This document shows, piece after piece, positions 14,498-25,559 of a stretch of 64,000 bases of DNA (within the stretch, counting starts at the first letter, position 1; each line of letters starts with the position of its first letter). This DNA is from Eonycteris spelaea. Taxonomy: Eukaryota > Chordata > Mammalia > Chiroptera > Pteropodidae. Where the stretch lies: contig PUFA01000722.1 in assembly GCA_003508835.1 (NCBI GenBank), positions 24,847 to 88,846 of the forward strand, read 5' to 3'. The translations under genes and the position numbers were made by a program. The notes under the pieces are model-generated. The model had not been told where the DNA came from. It saw nothing but the letters and a program-made list of their open reading frames with translations, and searched no databases.

Positions 14498-14848
14498 TGT
14501 CCTTGGGTGCCAGGCTTGGTGGTTCCCAGGTCTGACTGTAATCCCAGCTCATGGCCAAGAATAGGACCCAGATTTAGAATGTTACATTAATGTATTAGGG
14601 CACCTGCGCCTAACTCATGTAAGCATGATTTAGCTTATTATTATGCATGTGTGGCAGAATTCCACTATTGTACTCTGATATATGTGGAGCCCATGCAGTC
14701 TCCTAGCATAGAAGCACACTCCCCACAACACATGTGCATTTGCCACAATAAAGTTTGTGTTTGCCGTTTCATTCTCATGTCTGCCCCACATATATTCTTG
14801 CAACTGGGCATCTCACCACCAAACCTTCCCTTCTCGATCAACTTGGCA
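14498..14848 (+). mobile_element. Probable solo LTR inserted in the old L1
   Basis: The L1 ORF2 sequence is interrupted after aattacag and resumes with tatccaaatattgattg. The insert begins TG and can be ended at CA (14848). Flanks are ttacag on the left and ttgacag on the right, a possible 6-bp duplication with one insertion. A polyadenylation signal AATAAA lies at 14747-14752, about 100 nt before the end, as in the R/U5 part of an LTR. No retroviral genes are present, so it would be a solo LTR. An alternative reading is a 349 bp insert with a 9-bp duplication acagtgtcc/acagtatcc. I do not recognise the family. Confidence 0.5.
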
Positions 14849-17184
14849 TTGACAGTATCCAAATATTGATTGTTAGTATATAGAAATACAGTTGAGTTTT
14901 TTGTGTGTGTGTTAATCTTGTATTCTGTGACTTTGCTGAACTGACTTATTAGTTCTAGTGCTTTTTGGTAGGTTCCCTGGAATTTACTCTTAGATGATCA
15001 TGTTACTTGCAATTTCTTCCTTTGCAATCTGTATGCTTCCTGCCTTTGACTTAGTGCAGTAACTAGAACTTCCAGTACTATGTTAAATAGGTATGGTAAT
15101 AGAAGACATCCTTGTCTTGTTCCTGATATTCAAGGGAAAACAGTCTTTCACAATTAAGCATGATGTTATCTATAGATTTTTGGCACATACTCTTTATCAT
15201 TTGGAGGCAATTCCCCTTTATTCATAAATTGTTGAGGATTTTCTTCATAAATTGATGTTGGATTTTGTCAGATGCTTTTCTTGACCAATTGACATGACCC
15301 TATAATTTCTTTTTCATTGATATGATAGATTACACTGATTGAATTTCAAAACATTGAATCATCTTTGCATAATTGGTATAAATGCCTCTTGGTTATGGTG
15401 TACAATTATTTTTATATATTCTGTTTGCTGATATTTGGTTATCACTTTTGCACCTCAGCTTGTGAGAGACATTGTAGTGTAGTTTACTTTTCTTGTATTC
15501 AAAATAAAAATTTTTATCAGTCTAATATTGTCCTCAAATAATGAGTTGGTGAGTATTCCTTCCTCTTTATATTTTGAAAGTGACTGTAAAGACAGTGTTT
15601 ATTTTTTCTTTAAATATTGAGTCGAATTCTCCAGTGAAACCTCTTGAGCTTAAAGTTGTATTTTCAGAAAAAATTTTATTTAAAAATTCAATTTATTTAA
15701 TGGTTATAAGACTATTCAGATTATCTATTTTATTCTTGCTTGATTTTGGTATTTTTCAGGGAATTGGTCTAAGTTATAGAATTTATGAGTGTAAAGATGT
15801 TGACAATATTTTCCCATATTATCATTTTAATGGTTATATATTCTATTTCATTTGTCTATATGTTCATCCTTAATTTTATTAATTGTTATTGATTTTATTT
15901 TTCAATTTTTTCCTCTTGTTGTTTCTTTATTTCTCCTTTCTTGTCTTCCTTTGGATTATTTGAACAATTTTTAAAATTACATCTTTATTTATATATAGTG
16001 TTTTTGAGTGTATCTTTTTGGATCACTTTTGTGCTGGTTGCTTTGTATCTCATGATATATATATATGACTTATGACAGTCTCTGATATCAACATTTTACC
16101 ACTTTGAACGAAGTGTAGAAATCTCACTTCCATTAAATCCCTTTACCTTCTCCACCTTTAAATATTTTTAGTATCAATGTCATTTTTTCTATCATCAAAT
16201 ACGATTTATAATATTCATGAATAAAAGAATAATCTATTGATGTACTATTCTTTTCTGTTGTTCATTCTTCCTTCCTGATGTTACAAGATTCTTTCATGTT
16301 CATTTTTATTCTGTTTGAAGAATATCCTTTAATCAAACTTCAAAATAATCAATTATTTTTAGTTTTTCTTTATATGAGAATTTCTGTATTTACCCTTAAT
16401 AACTAAAGGATAGTTTAACCAGATATAGATTTGGAAAGTTTTCTCATTTAGGGAAAAAATCAGTCATTATTTCTCTGAATGCTTTTTCAATCCTACTCTC
16501 TTTCTCCTCTCATTCTGAGACTCTGATGACCACAAATATCATATATGTTGTTATTATCCTACAAGTATATGAGTCTCTGTAATTACACAGTCTATTTGCT
16601 CTCTGTTATTTAGATTGCGTGCATTATGTTATTCTCAAATTCACTGATACTATCAGATTTTATCTCCATTCTTATAAAACCCCTTAGATATTTATAATTC
16701 TTATTTTCATTTTTCAGTTCTATAATTTTCATTTTAAATAACTTATTATTTTGTTGAACTTTTACTATTTTTCATTTATTTTATGAGAATATGCAATTGA
16801 TTGTTCAAGGTTTTATGATGATGCCTGCATTAAAATCTTTTTTCAGATAATCCCAATATCCAATTCATCTCATTGTTTGTGCAGTCCATTCTCATTCAAG
16901 TTGTGGTTTCTCTTGTTCTCGTTGTGATGGTGATTTATTTACTACTCCTTGGACATTGTTTTTATTATATTAGTTGAATCTAGGATTTATTTAAATTTTA
17001 TGTTAGCAGGCAATCACCTGTTTAAGTTTAGGTCTCAGATCCTGGTCTACTTTACAGTCTGTGATTCCAATAGCTATTTAATTTTCAAAGCCTTTATACA
17101 GGTATTTTGGTCTGCTTGGTTTATCTGGTGCTGCTGAAATGAAAATGTATGTCTACACAAAAACTTAACACACAATAAACCTAA

Positions 17185-17340
17185 AGGTGAAAAACAACCA
17201 AAGATGTCTATTAATTGATAAATAAAGAAAATATGGTATAGCCTTACAATGGAGTATTACTCACCAACAAAAAGTATACTAAGATCTTATCTGCAAAGAA
17301 TTGTTCGATCATCACCAATATAATTTAAAATACTTTCATT
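17185..17340 (+). mobile_element. L1 ORF2 C-terminal fragment, plus strand
   Basis: A short stretch resembles the L1 passage encoding the NQPKCPSTDEWIKK...EYYSA region (gtctattaattgataaataaag...caatggagtattactca). It lies in opposite orientation to the neighbouring old L1, so it is a separate insertion. Confidence 0.7.
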
Positions 17341-17344
17341 ACCC

Positions 17345-18010
17345 TACCTCCAAAAGAAAAAAAATACCCATGCCCATTACAGATCTTCTCAGGTCTTTCT
17401 TGGGCTTTTGAAGTCTTATTCATGTGTGTCCTTAAGATGTTCCTGAATATCTCAGAGCTTTTCAAAGCCCTCTGTGGACATTTCATTCCCCAGTTTTTCC
17501 ATTTTTCATTTTTTTAGGGGCAGCCTCTTGTTAATTCCAACTAGCAATGCCACCCCAGGAAGCTGCCGTGTAAAACAATTGCCACTGGTCATTCTTGAAG
17601 TCTTTATGGATAAGACTATTCACATATAGTAGTCTCGTATGTTTGGTCAAAGAAATCAAGCCCTAGAAATAAAGTTTTTCGTCAAACTTCCAGACATGTC
17701 AGATAGTAACAGTTATCTGGAATGAGACTTTTGGATTGCTCCATATCTGTTCTTTCTTCTCCAGTGGCTGCCAGACATCTGATTTCCAAGCTATCTTAAT
17801 TGTGAGGCTGTTGGTTGTTAAGATTATCATGAAGCTTGGGATTAGGTCAGTATAAATGCAACAAAGCTCACTGTTATTACTGAGATTCAGCCATTTAACA
17901 CTCCTTGTGCTGTGTATGTCTTTAATTAATCTCCAATGTTCTGAAAAAGTTGACTTTGACAATTTTTGCCAGTGTTGTCACTGCTTTTATAAAGGAGTGG
18001 ATTTTTGAGG
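17345..18010 (-). mobile_element. Possible L1M 5' region, continuation of the old L1
   Basis: The segment near 17950-18010 (tttgccagtgttgtcactgc then ttttataaaggag) resembles L1M sequence and has the same orientation as the element ending at 17140. It may be the 5' part of that element beyond the small L1 fragment. Family and boundaries are uncertain. Confidence 0.4.
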
Positions 18011-19360
18011 TCTTGGATGAGTAATTTTAAAATATTTAGTTCAACATAGAATCAATGTGTATGTATGTATGTGCTTCTGTGCCCATCTGTGGCTGTGTGT
18101 ATTAATCTCATATCTGTATATGTCACTTTTATTTATCTACTTAGACTTTATGCCTTCTGTGTTACTGTTCTGAAATATTTATTTTAAAGATATGTTATTT
18201 TTACAAATATTTTTTGTTGCCTTTTAAAGGTTAGCCTCCTTTCCTACTTATATCATCATATATAACTTTGTGTTTGCCTTCTAGCAGCAGTGCAGTATTC
18301 AGGATTTTATATTTCTGGTCCGGCACATGAGCAGGACACAAAGGATGATACAATGTATCTTCAAGATGTTTTCTGTGATAATAGAAAAAGTTATTTAAAT
18401 ATATTTATCCACCCTTTATGTAGAAACTAAAAAAATATAACATAAATAGCATGAGTGTTGGGACATGTATATATGTAGTATATGTTTTCTGTTCAAATAT
18501 ATATACATACAATTTTATTAATATACATCCCCAAATTTCTTTTTTTACAATTTGCTGTGCTATCCAGTAGGATCATGATCCAAACCAAGGATCCAAATTT
18601 ACAATTATAGGCAAAAGTTAATATACAGTAATTAAATCCAATAGAGAAAAATCCCTTTGGCAACAAACAAAACAAACAAAACAAAAACCTGATAAACATT
18701 ACGTTCTGTGAATATATCCAAATTTATGGACAGAATTCTATTCTTTCTGTTATATTGACCATGCTAAGTGAAATGCCACTATTCCCCTTGGAATATTAAA
18801 GGATCTTTTGCTATCACATTGTCCAAGAGTTAATCATTTTTACTCAGTGCCTGTCTTGACAAAATGTCTTCTGTGCCCACAGATCTTGATTCAGTCCTTG
18901 TATTTCTTACATCACAGTACATAGTCAAGCAGGTAATCCTCTCTACATAGGCCTCTCCAAGTGATGGAAGCATGTTTTATAAAGGCATTTTCATTTTTAG
19001 AAAGAGACTTTAAATGCAAGATGGGATACATCTCCAAACTAAATAATCTTTCCATGTATGCTTCTTGTAAATAAAGACCTGATGATGGTCTAATGTCTCT
19101 TCCCCCCTTTCTAAGATCCTTCCTTTCTTCCCCCTTCCCTCCCTCCCTTCCTTCCTTTTCCCCTTTCCCTTTCTCTTTCCTCCTTTCCTTCCACGCACAT
19201 ATGAAGCACTTATATTTACATTATATCTCTCAAATATTGATTATTTATTACATAAGCACATAAAAAATGACACCGTTTATCTGGGAATTTTTCCAAGCAA
19301 AGAAGCTCCAGGCTATGTAATGAGTTTACTACAGCTCCTCCTCCTTCCCTTACTCTGAAT
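18011..19360. other. Intronic sequence with no recognised element except a pyrimidine tract
   Basis: A C/T-rich tract lies at about 19098-19193. A CAAA-rich patch at 18662-18688 is the only other low-complexity feature. Nothing else is assigned. Confidence 0.45.
19098..19193. repeat. Pyrimidine-rich (TTCC/CCCT) tract
   Basis: About 95 nt of nearly uninterrupted C/T with irregular TTCC and CCCT units. Confidence 0.85.
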
Positions 19361-19362
19361 CA

Positions 19363-19373
19363 AAATGGCAAGA
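19363..19373. repeat. Left target-site duplication of the tRNA-Val/5S SINE
   Basis: aaatggcaaga; matches aaatggcagga at 19602-19612 with one mismatch. Confidence 0.8.
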
Positions 19374-19402
19374 AGATGATGATGATGATGATGATTTATT
19401 AT

Positions 19403-19516
19403 GCCTATAGCACCTGGTCTTCCTAGGTGTCTCCCATCCAAGTACTAACCAGGCTCGACTCTGCTTAGCTTCCGAGATCAGACATCAGGCTTGTTCAGGA
19501 TGACATGGCCATAGAC
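19403..19516 (-). pseudogene. 5S rRNA-derived module
   Basis: It runs from GTCTATGGCCAT to GGTGCTATAGGC on the minus strand and includes the unchanged core GATCTCGGAAGCTAAGCAG and GGTTAGTACTTGGATGGGAG. A 3-nt deletion (CTC) precedes GTCTGATCTCGG, and 1-2 nt are missing in the 3' third. The internal promoter region (boxes A, IE and C) is largely readable. It is part of the composite SINE, not a functional 5S gene. Confidence 0.93.
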
Positions 19517-19525
19517 CATGGACTG

Positions 19526-19594
19526 TGGCTCTGCTGAGCACAAATCCAGAAACCTTCTGCTGTAAAGCAGACATACTAACTGCTATATGGAACC
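19526..19594 (-). pseudogene. tRNA-Val(TAC)-derived module
   Basis: It begins GGTTCCATA and contains GTCTGCTTTACA then GCAGAAGGT, matching the tRNA-Val(UAC) acceptor and anticodon arms. It ends GAGCCA in place of GGAACCA. A GTG is missing in the D-arm, one C is missing after the anticodon, and the B box is degenerate (GGATTTGTGCTC). The cloverleaf would not form properly, so it is a SINE head rather than a working tRNA gene. Confidence 0.85.
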
Positions 19595-19601
19595 ACACCC
19601 G

Positions 19602-19612
19602 AAATGGCAGGA
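19602..19612. repeat. Right target-site duplication of the tRNA-Val/5S SINE
   Basis: aaatggcagga; partner of 19363-19373. Confidence 0.8.
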
Positions 19613-19904
19613 TTTTGACTAGAATATTATAACGCTAAACAGACCAAATATCTGATATCATTTAGTTACCAATCAGCAACAAGAGTTTCCTCAGACCTCT
19701 TCCATCCTCATGTTAAAAATATAAAAAGTAAATTCCTTTTAGGAACCACCTGTATTCAGCATATTTGAACTTTTGTAGACATGTGTGCTACAACTCACCT
19801 CAGCTTCAGAGCAAATAGCAAAGAGCACTTTACTCATTTTATGCAGAATATATTAAAATGTCTCTGAGAGAAAAATATGGAAAGAACATGGAAGAAATAC
19901 AGCA

Positions 19905-20080
19905 CTTGACTCAGACAGACATAGATTTAAACCTTAGTTGTGTTTGTTTTCTATACATAAATATTAATTTCCTATGTCATGTTGAAGATTGGATGTTTGA
20001 GTTGGAGAATAAATAATGTATCAAAGTGCTTAACACTCTGCCTAGCACAAATAAGAACTCAGTTATTGTTGACTACTGCT
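19905..20080 (+). mobile_element. MIR SINE, degenerate
   Basis: The order fits plus-strand MIR: a degenerate aatcctagctctg part, then a tract like cttaacactctgcctagcac and ataagaactcagttattg. Strongly diverged. Confidence 0.5.
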
Positions 20081-21844
20081 GACATTCTAGGATTTTTTAG
20101 GGCCCTAAGTCCTGTGGATCCTCAAATGGAGCCTACTTCATACTTTATAGATATTTTTCTATAGTGTCAATTTTCTTAGTGTCTCCAGCAGGAGAAGAAC
20201 ATAATTCCCTTCAGGTTAACTGTATAATGGAAATGATTAGTACTAGGCAAGAAGAAGCTAGTATTAATGACTTTTTACACATGAACACTCTTTAAGTCAT
20301 TTAATCATCGCCAAGACCTATTTGATTTAGATTTCTGTCTACTAAATGTTCCCCTAGTGGCTTGAAAGGGTTAATGCCACTTCCAAATGGATTATGTTAA
20401 GCCCTAAAAAAAAAAAAAATTGAGCACAAATCCTACACACTTGTGAATTAATTCTCAACCTGTTTTTTCTTCCCCTGAAGCTCAGCTGTCTATAAGAGTA
20501 AGTTTCTAGATTATCTTAAGCAATCTTATATTAACAAAATCACTAAACTTTTCTTCATAAGTAATTCCTTTCATTGTTGAAGAACAATATACTATCCTGT
20601 CATAAATCCACTGCAATAGCAATGAAGTGAGTCACTAATAATGAAATATAGTTTAATAACAAGAAAAGGGCTGAGGGAGAAGTATAGGCACGATGTATGG
20701 AATGCTTAATTCAACATACAGAAGAGGAAAGCAATATCTAGGTATATGTGTTTGTGGTGTGTGACTTAATATGAGGTGAGTTTGTGTATGTATATAATTT
20801 ATAAATTCAGATCTTTAGGAAACATGTATCTTGTTAGAGATGTTGCTGCATGGTTCCTAAAACAAAACAGACACTGGGAAAAACATTCACCTTCAGCTGT
20901 ATGCTTGGTTTGGTATAGCTCTCCGTCCCTGCCACCCACTAAGAAATCCTTCATAGTACGTCATTAATTCCTCCTGCCTGGGGATTGTCCCCAAATTATC
21001 TCATTACTGGGCTGCTTAGCGCTATTGAAAAGTTATTATTAAAGAGCTATGTAAGGCTTTTTTCCTAATAATAAAAAGCATAACAACCTCTGAATGGAGA
21101 TTATTATCTTATTTTGGGGTTATGGAATATTCTCTATTCCATTCTAGTTGCAGTCCTCCTTCCTAATTTTTTGAAATGCCCTTTTCATGAAGTTGAAAAA
21201 TAATCTGACAGTGATGAATCACTTTTAGAAAGAGAAAGTTTGCTGAAGTTATGGATTTGCAATCTCCATGTCATGTTAGTTCAAATGAGGAATGCTTGGA
21301 ATTTATACATAAGCAGCATTGTATTTTAATCTTATGTATTAAAGAAGTCTCTTAAAATAGTGGCTGGTTTTAATTACACTTTGCCACTGTGTTAAGAGAG
21401 AAAAAATATTGTCTTCTTTGAGTTAGCAATTTGTTGTCAGTTTAGGGCTCTTAAAGAATAGTTTGTTAAAATACTATTGAATAAGTTAAGGTCTGAATGA
21501 TTGTTCTTAGAGACAAATCTATGAATTATCTTTCTGCCTGGCAGTTCATCAAATCAGTGACTAAGAGAGGCAGCACAGCTGTTTTACCATCAATGCTTTC
21601 TCTCACTTCTTTCCCACCATTTTTTTCCAATATAATTCTTTAGTCCTGCATCAAAATTAAGAGGTTAAAATATCCTGTCCCAGCAGAAGTAGCCTTTGCC
21701 TGACTAAGTCAATTCATATTACTCACCCTTGGTTCAAATCCCTAGAACATTCTCTCCTGATCCTCCATCTGCATCCTGACTCCTATTTTCTCTTTCCTAT
21801 GGTAGGTGTTAGAAAAACCGTTTCAGTTTTCTGTTTCATGAAAT
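20081..21844. other. Intronic sequence with no recognised repeat
   Basis: No family is assigned. A poly(A) run lies at 20406-20419. The part at about 20950-21470 is free of visible repeats and has several TAATTA/ATTA-type motifs; see findings. Confidence 0.45.
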
Positions 21845-21904
21845 CCCTACCTTGAAATCACTGGGTAATTCAACCCCTATCTTGAAATCACTGAGTAATT
21901 CACT
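21845..21904. repeat. Two imperfect 30-bp tandem copies
   Basis: The unit beginning ccctaccttgaaatcactgg is repeated 30 bp later with two or three changes (ccctatcttgaaatcactga). The second copy runs into a MIR-like segment. Confidence 0.85.
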
Positions 21905-21990
21905 TAACCTAATGGTTTACTCTGTGAAATGGGATTGTTTGATATAACAGCAGGTAAGAATCTTGTTAATTCGATATGTTTGGGATAACA
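21890..21990 (+). mobile_element. MIR SINE fragment
   Basis: It contains aattcacttaacct and ctgtgaaatggg, matching the plus-strand MIR core (cttaacctctctg ... tctgtaaaatggg). Confidence 0.6.
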
Positions 21991-22132
21991 GAAAGGATCA
22001 CTTGCTTTTTATTTAGCAACAATACATTTACCTGGTATAAAATGGGCAAGTCCATGGATTTTTTCAACCAACCTTGAATTGAGCCACAACGTTTTCTCTT
22101 TATTAGATATGCTTCTACTGAGCACTTGGTGG

Positions 22133-22205
22133 GCTGTCCTTCCAATGGAGAGTTAGGGGTAGGAGTATGGTCCTCCTACTCCTAACTCTCCATTGGAAGG
22201 ACAGC
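22133..22205. repeat. Near-perfect hairpin, 33-bp arms and 7-nt loop
   Basis: Arm 22133-22165 (gctgtccttccaatggagag onward) is the reverse complement of 22173-22205 with one mismatch. The loop is tatggtc. The right arm abuts the start of a 5'-truncated L1, which suggests a fold-back event at insertion. Confidence 0.95.
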
Positions 22206-22500
22206 AGACCGAGTCTTCAATAGATGCTGAAATCAACAATAACAACAAAAAACAAGGCAAACAAACCACAACTCATAGACACAGACAACAGTTTAGTGAT
22301 TACCAGAAGGAAAGGGGAGAAGGGGAGGTAGATAAGAGTAAAGGAGTTAAATGTATGGTGATGGAAGGAGATTTGACTGTGAGTGGTGAAAACACAATGT
22401 AATATATAGATTATGTATTAAAGGATTCTACACTTAAAATGTATACAATTTTATTTACCAATGTCATCCCAGTAAATTTATTTTAAAAAATAAAAATAAA
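22206..22500 (+). mobile_element. 5'-truncated bat-type L1, 3' UTR only
   Basis: It matches the end of chiropteran and related L1s: cagtttagtgattaccagaa, then tggtgatggaaggagatttg, then ttaccaatgtcatcccagta, and an A-rich tail at about 22485-22500. About 290 bp remain. The 5' side is joined directly to the hairpin. Confidence 0.85.
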
Positions 22501-22589
22501 GACATGAGAAACTTTTGGCTTCCTGTGAAGGAACTGAGTTATTGAGTTGGTAATTTTCCAGAGCCTTGAGAGGTGCTAGATAGTTACAG

Positions 22590-22705
22590 CTTAGGGTTCT
22601 AATTCTAGTTTTGCTAATAAATAGGTATTTGACTTTAAGCAAAGCCATTTTACATTCTGGGATCTCTGTTTATATAAAAGTAGTGGATTGGGCTAGATGC
22701 TTAAT
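22590..22705 (+). mobile_element. MIR-like SINE fragment
   Basis: ggttctaattctagttttgc, then a degenerate cttaagcaaagcc and ctgggatctctgtttat, followed by ggattgggctagatgc, as in plus-strand MIR. Confidence 0.6.
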
Positions 22706-22707
22706 TT

Positions 22708-22733
22708 CTCTCTCTCTCTCACACACACACGCC
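22708..22733. repeat. (TC)n(AC)n microsatellite
   Basis: TC units switch to AC units. Short. Confidence 0.9.
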
Positions 22734-23319
22734 CATGCAGTATGCTCACAGGAACCCATGCAATATAAGCAACCAGTAGAGAGAATAATGAGTCAAAGAA
22801 TACTCCTTCTTAGACATAAGGTTTAAATTCTATTTTGTTTCTTACGTACACAGAGTGATCGCTATGCTGAGAAACTTTGCCTTAACTAAAGTTTCAATTT
22901 TACTTAAAATCTGTGAATAAATTGGTTTTCAACACAATGTTAATATCTCTTCTCCCATTTTTGCTTTTCATGCAAGAAGCAATCTAAGATAGTTTTATAT
23001 TCTAGTACTGGGAATATCCTACTCATTATAGATTAAGTATTTCTAGCTTCTGCCAGAGACCATTTATAGTATTCTACCAAAACTAGTTTACATACTCCAC
23101 ATGTGACTGTACATTTGTTGAAGGCAACAGCTGTAAAACATTCTTTGCTGTGTTAGCCAGTGACAGGCACATAACAGAATTCAGTAAATACCTTATGGCA
23201 CAGATTTTATTGGAAAATGGCACTGAGATATGGCACAACTGTTTGGAAATTCCTATTTGAATTTTCTGAAGATTATAAATTGGGCCAACAAAATAAGACG
23301 ATGGTAATAATCAACATCA

Positions 23320-23545
23320 CACCAACTCCAATTTATCAGGTACTTACTAAGTGCCAGGCATTTCACATACATTATCTCATTCGATTCTATAACAATCCTA
23401 TAAGAAAATTTCTAATATTCTCACTTGAGGGAAACTGAGATACAAAGTAGTTGCATTGTTTTCATAAGGTTGTATAACTAATAAGTAGTGAAGCTAGGAT
23501 TTGAATCTATGTCTGGTTAGTAATCCTTCAGCCACTGTTATATAT
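23320..23545 (-). mobile_element. MIR SINE, near complete
   Basis: The minus-strand MIR order is clear: tacttactaagtgccaggca, then cattatctcattcgattcta, then gaaactgagata, and finally gtgaagctaggatttgaat. Confidence 0.88.
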
Positions 23546-25190
23546 TGACTGCTTGGCATTAAAGAAAACACCTTATTGTGAACTGGCATTTATCTAATTC
23601 TCTATTCTTCAGTTCCCTCCCATCTAGAAAGGATACAGTGTAGCATTTACTTATTTTTCAAATTCAAATCTTGAGAAACATTTATGTTTTTCCTCTTTGA
23701 AATGGACTCTACAAAAGGCTCTCATTCCTGAGCAAGTAAAGTGTACTTAGTATCAAGAATATCTTTGAATAGGATGAAATATTCTCATTTTTACTATTAA
23801 GTCATAGAAAGGAATAATAATGGAATTTGAGGATGGTTCCTTTTTTAAAAAATAGATTATTAGTTACAAACTATTATTGATTTGTTTTCCTCTGCTATTA
23901 CTTAAAGAGAGACTTGATTTTGTGTTAAAGGTATTAAAATAAATATATAAGAATGCTAATCTCAAAATTCAACTTTTTAGAGAACTGGACCTTGTACTTA
24001 TAGGCAACTAATCAATCTATCCTGATGAGGAATGCTTCACCTTCTTCTGACTTTTAACCTGAATCTGGATGCCCAGAAGGGACCACCCATACATATATTT
24101 GCAAATATAAAGAGTAAGGAAATCAACAATTCTCCTACTTAGTAGATTGATAGCCTAGCAAAGAAAGTGATATCAACATTTTAGAGTGGGAAAATGACCT
24201 TCCTTTCTGTGCAAGGGACTTTCTCTCTTTGTTGAAGGGCAATGGACTTCCAAGCAAATACTTCTCTGACTCAGTACAGTTTTAAATCTGCTTGTGGTTG
24301 CTTGCTAGCTATCAATAAACCTGTTATCTTTGTTCTCTAGTTTTTCTATCTTTTAAGGGCACAAGATTCCCTGAACATGCTCAGTGGGTATACTTTATCC
24401 CTGACATTACTGATATAACACATTTTTTTTTATTTCCATCCATCCAAATTGGCATATTCCAAGGATTTGAAAAGACAAAGGTATCACCATTAAAAGTCAG
24501 AATTGATGTTCCAAGTCGCCCAGCTATACAACAATTTTGTCTCTTTCATCGCAAATCAGAAATCTGCAAGTCTCTAGCCATGAATGTGGTCCTTATGAAG
24601 CTAACCTTTGCAGGGCCAGACTCCTTGGTGACATTACTTTACATAGTGCCTAATCTCAAACAATTTAAGCCTTTTGTTCAACTGTTTTTCATTATCAAGA
24701 TGTATTCAGTCAAAATATTTTTTGGAAAATACATGCTTTTAGCATAAACGAATAATATATTGATTCAAGTTGGTTGGAAATTGCAAGTTAAAACTGCTGT
24801 ATCCTCTGTAGCTAATGATTTTTGGCACTGAGATTATGTTTCAGGATGGGAAAACAGTCTGTATGAGTGTTCTGATTGGTTATGGAGTATTAATTGGCTG
24901 CAGATGTAGTGTTTAAAGCTCCAATTTCAGATTGACAAGAATGATATCTTTCATTTGTATGCAAAACTCCAATTGTAACTTCAAGATGGATGATCGGATC
25001 CTGCTTTATCTTTCTTTACTTTTTAATAAATTTTTAAAAAAGGAGAATAAAAGACAGAACCATTCTCATATGTGCTTTGAAAAATCACCTTGAGCTCAAT
25101 GGGTCCTTCAATCATCTTGGTTCTCCATGGCACACTTATTTTCCTTTCATCAGATTAGGACCCTGAAAGAGCACATATTCCAACATAATG
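23546..25190. other. Intronic sequence with no recognised element
   Basis: No gene or repeat is assigned. Base composition and short open frames look like ordinary intron. Confidence 0.4.
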
Positions 25191-25194
25191 TGGG

Positions 25195-25440
25195 CTAAGA
25201 TTAGATTATACTACATATAACAGAAAACCTTATTTAAAAGTTTTTCTATTATATATAAGCATTCATTCTCTCAAACAACAAAAAAAAAAGTCAGCAATTA
25301 GGCCAAAGTTGGTAAGGAAGCTTCAAGATGTCAGCAGGGATCTAGGCTTCTACTCTCTTTCTGCATCTCCATGTCTTGCATATAACTTCCATCCCGAAAT
25401 TACAAGATGGCTGCTGGAGCTCCAGTGACCAGAACTCTAT
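25195..25440 (+). mobile_element. Ancient interspersed repeat, family not assigned
   Basis: It has the pattern of an old medium-reiterated mammalian repeat: an acagaaaacc motif, the CT-rich ctactctctttctgc, and aagatggctgctggagctcc. I cannot name the family. It may be one element with 25860-26160, split by the hAT fragment between them. Confidence 0.4.
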
Positions 25441-25559
25441 CACATGAAGCAGATTAATTGAACATATGAGGTAAATTTCACCTGGGAAACAAAAACCAGG
25501 AGAAAATCAAACATAGAATAGGGGCGATTGTGATAGAGGAAATGGAAAGAAAAACCTAG

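Larger units (their letters stand above)
12530..17140 (-). mobile_element. Old LINE-1 (L1M-type), minus strand
   Basis: It starts with the L1M 3' UTR signature (a stretch resembling caatggtaacatcttgcaaaac at about 12640). It continues through ORF2: L1-like C-terminal sequence at 13050-13260 and RT-region fragments at 14900-15500. It runs on to ORF1-like or HAL1-like sequence at about 16000-17100. The RT active-site region near 15000 is unrecognisable as FADD. It is more diverged than the copies at 2939 and 49141. A separate 350 bp element is inserted at 14498-14848. Confidence 0.82.
19374..19601 (-). mobile_element. Composite tRNA-Val / 5S rRNA SINE
   Basis: Read on the minus strand, the 228-bp unit has three parts: a tRNA-Val(TAC)-like head (19594-19526), a 9-nt spacer, and a 5S rRNA-like body (19516-19403). 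It ends in a tail with (ATC)n repeats (19402-19374). The unit is bounded by an 11-bp target-site duplication with one mismatch: aaatggcaaga at 19363-19373 and aaatggcagga at 19602-19612. The duplication encloses both modules, so they moved as one retroposon. Differences from 5S and tRNA are mostly CpG decay and small deletions. The microsatellite-like tail, not poly(A), leaves the partner LINE open. 5S-derived SINEs are known from fruit bats and springhare; I cannot recall one with this exact order. Confidence 0.9.

Noticed and set aside
19403..19594. Functional 5S rRNA or tRNA-Val gene
   Set aside because: Both modules carry deletions and mismatches at paired positions and sit inside one retroposon duplication; no independent gene is supported.
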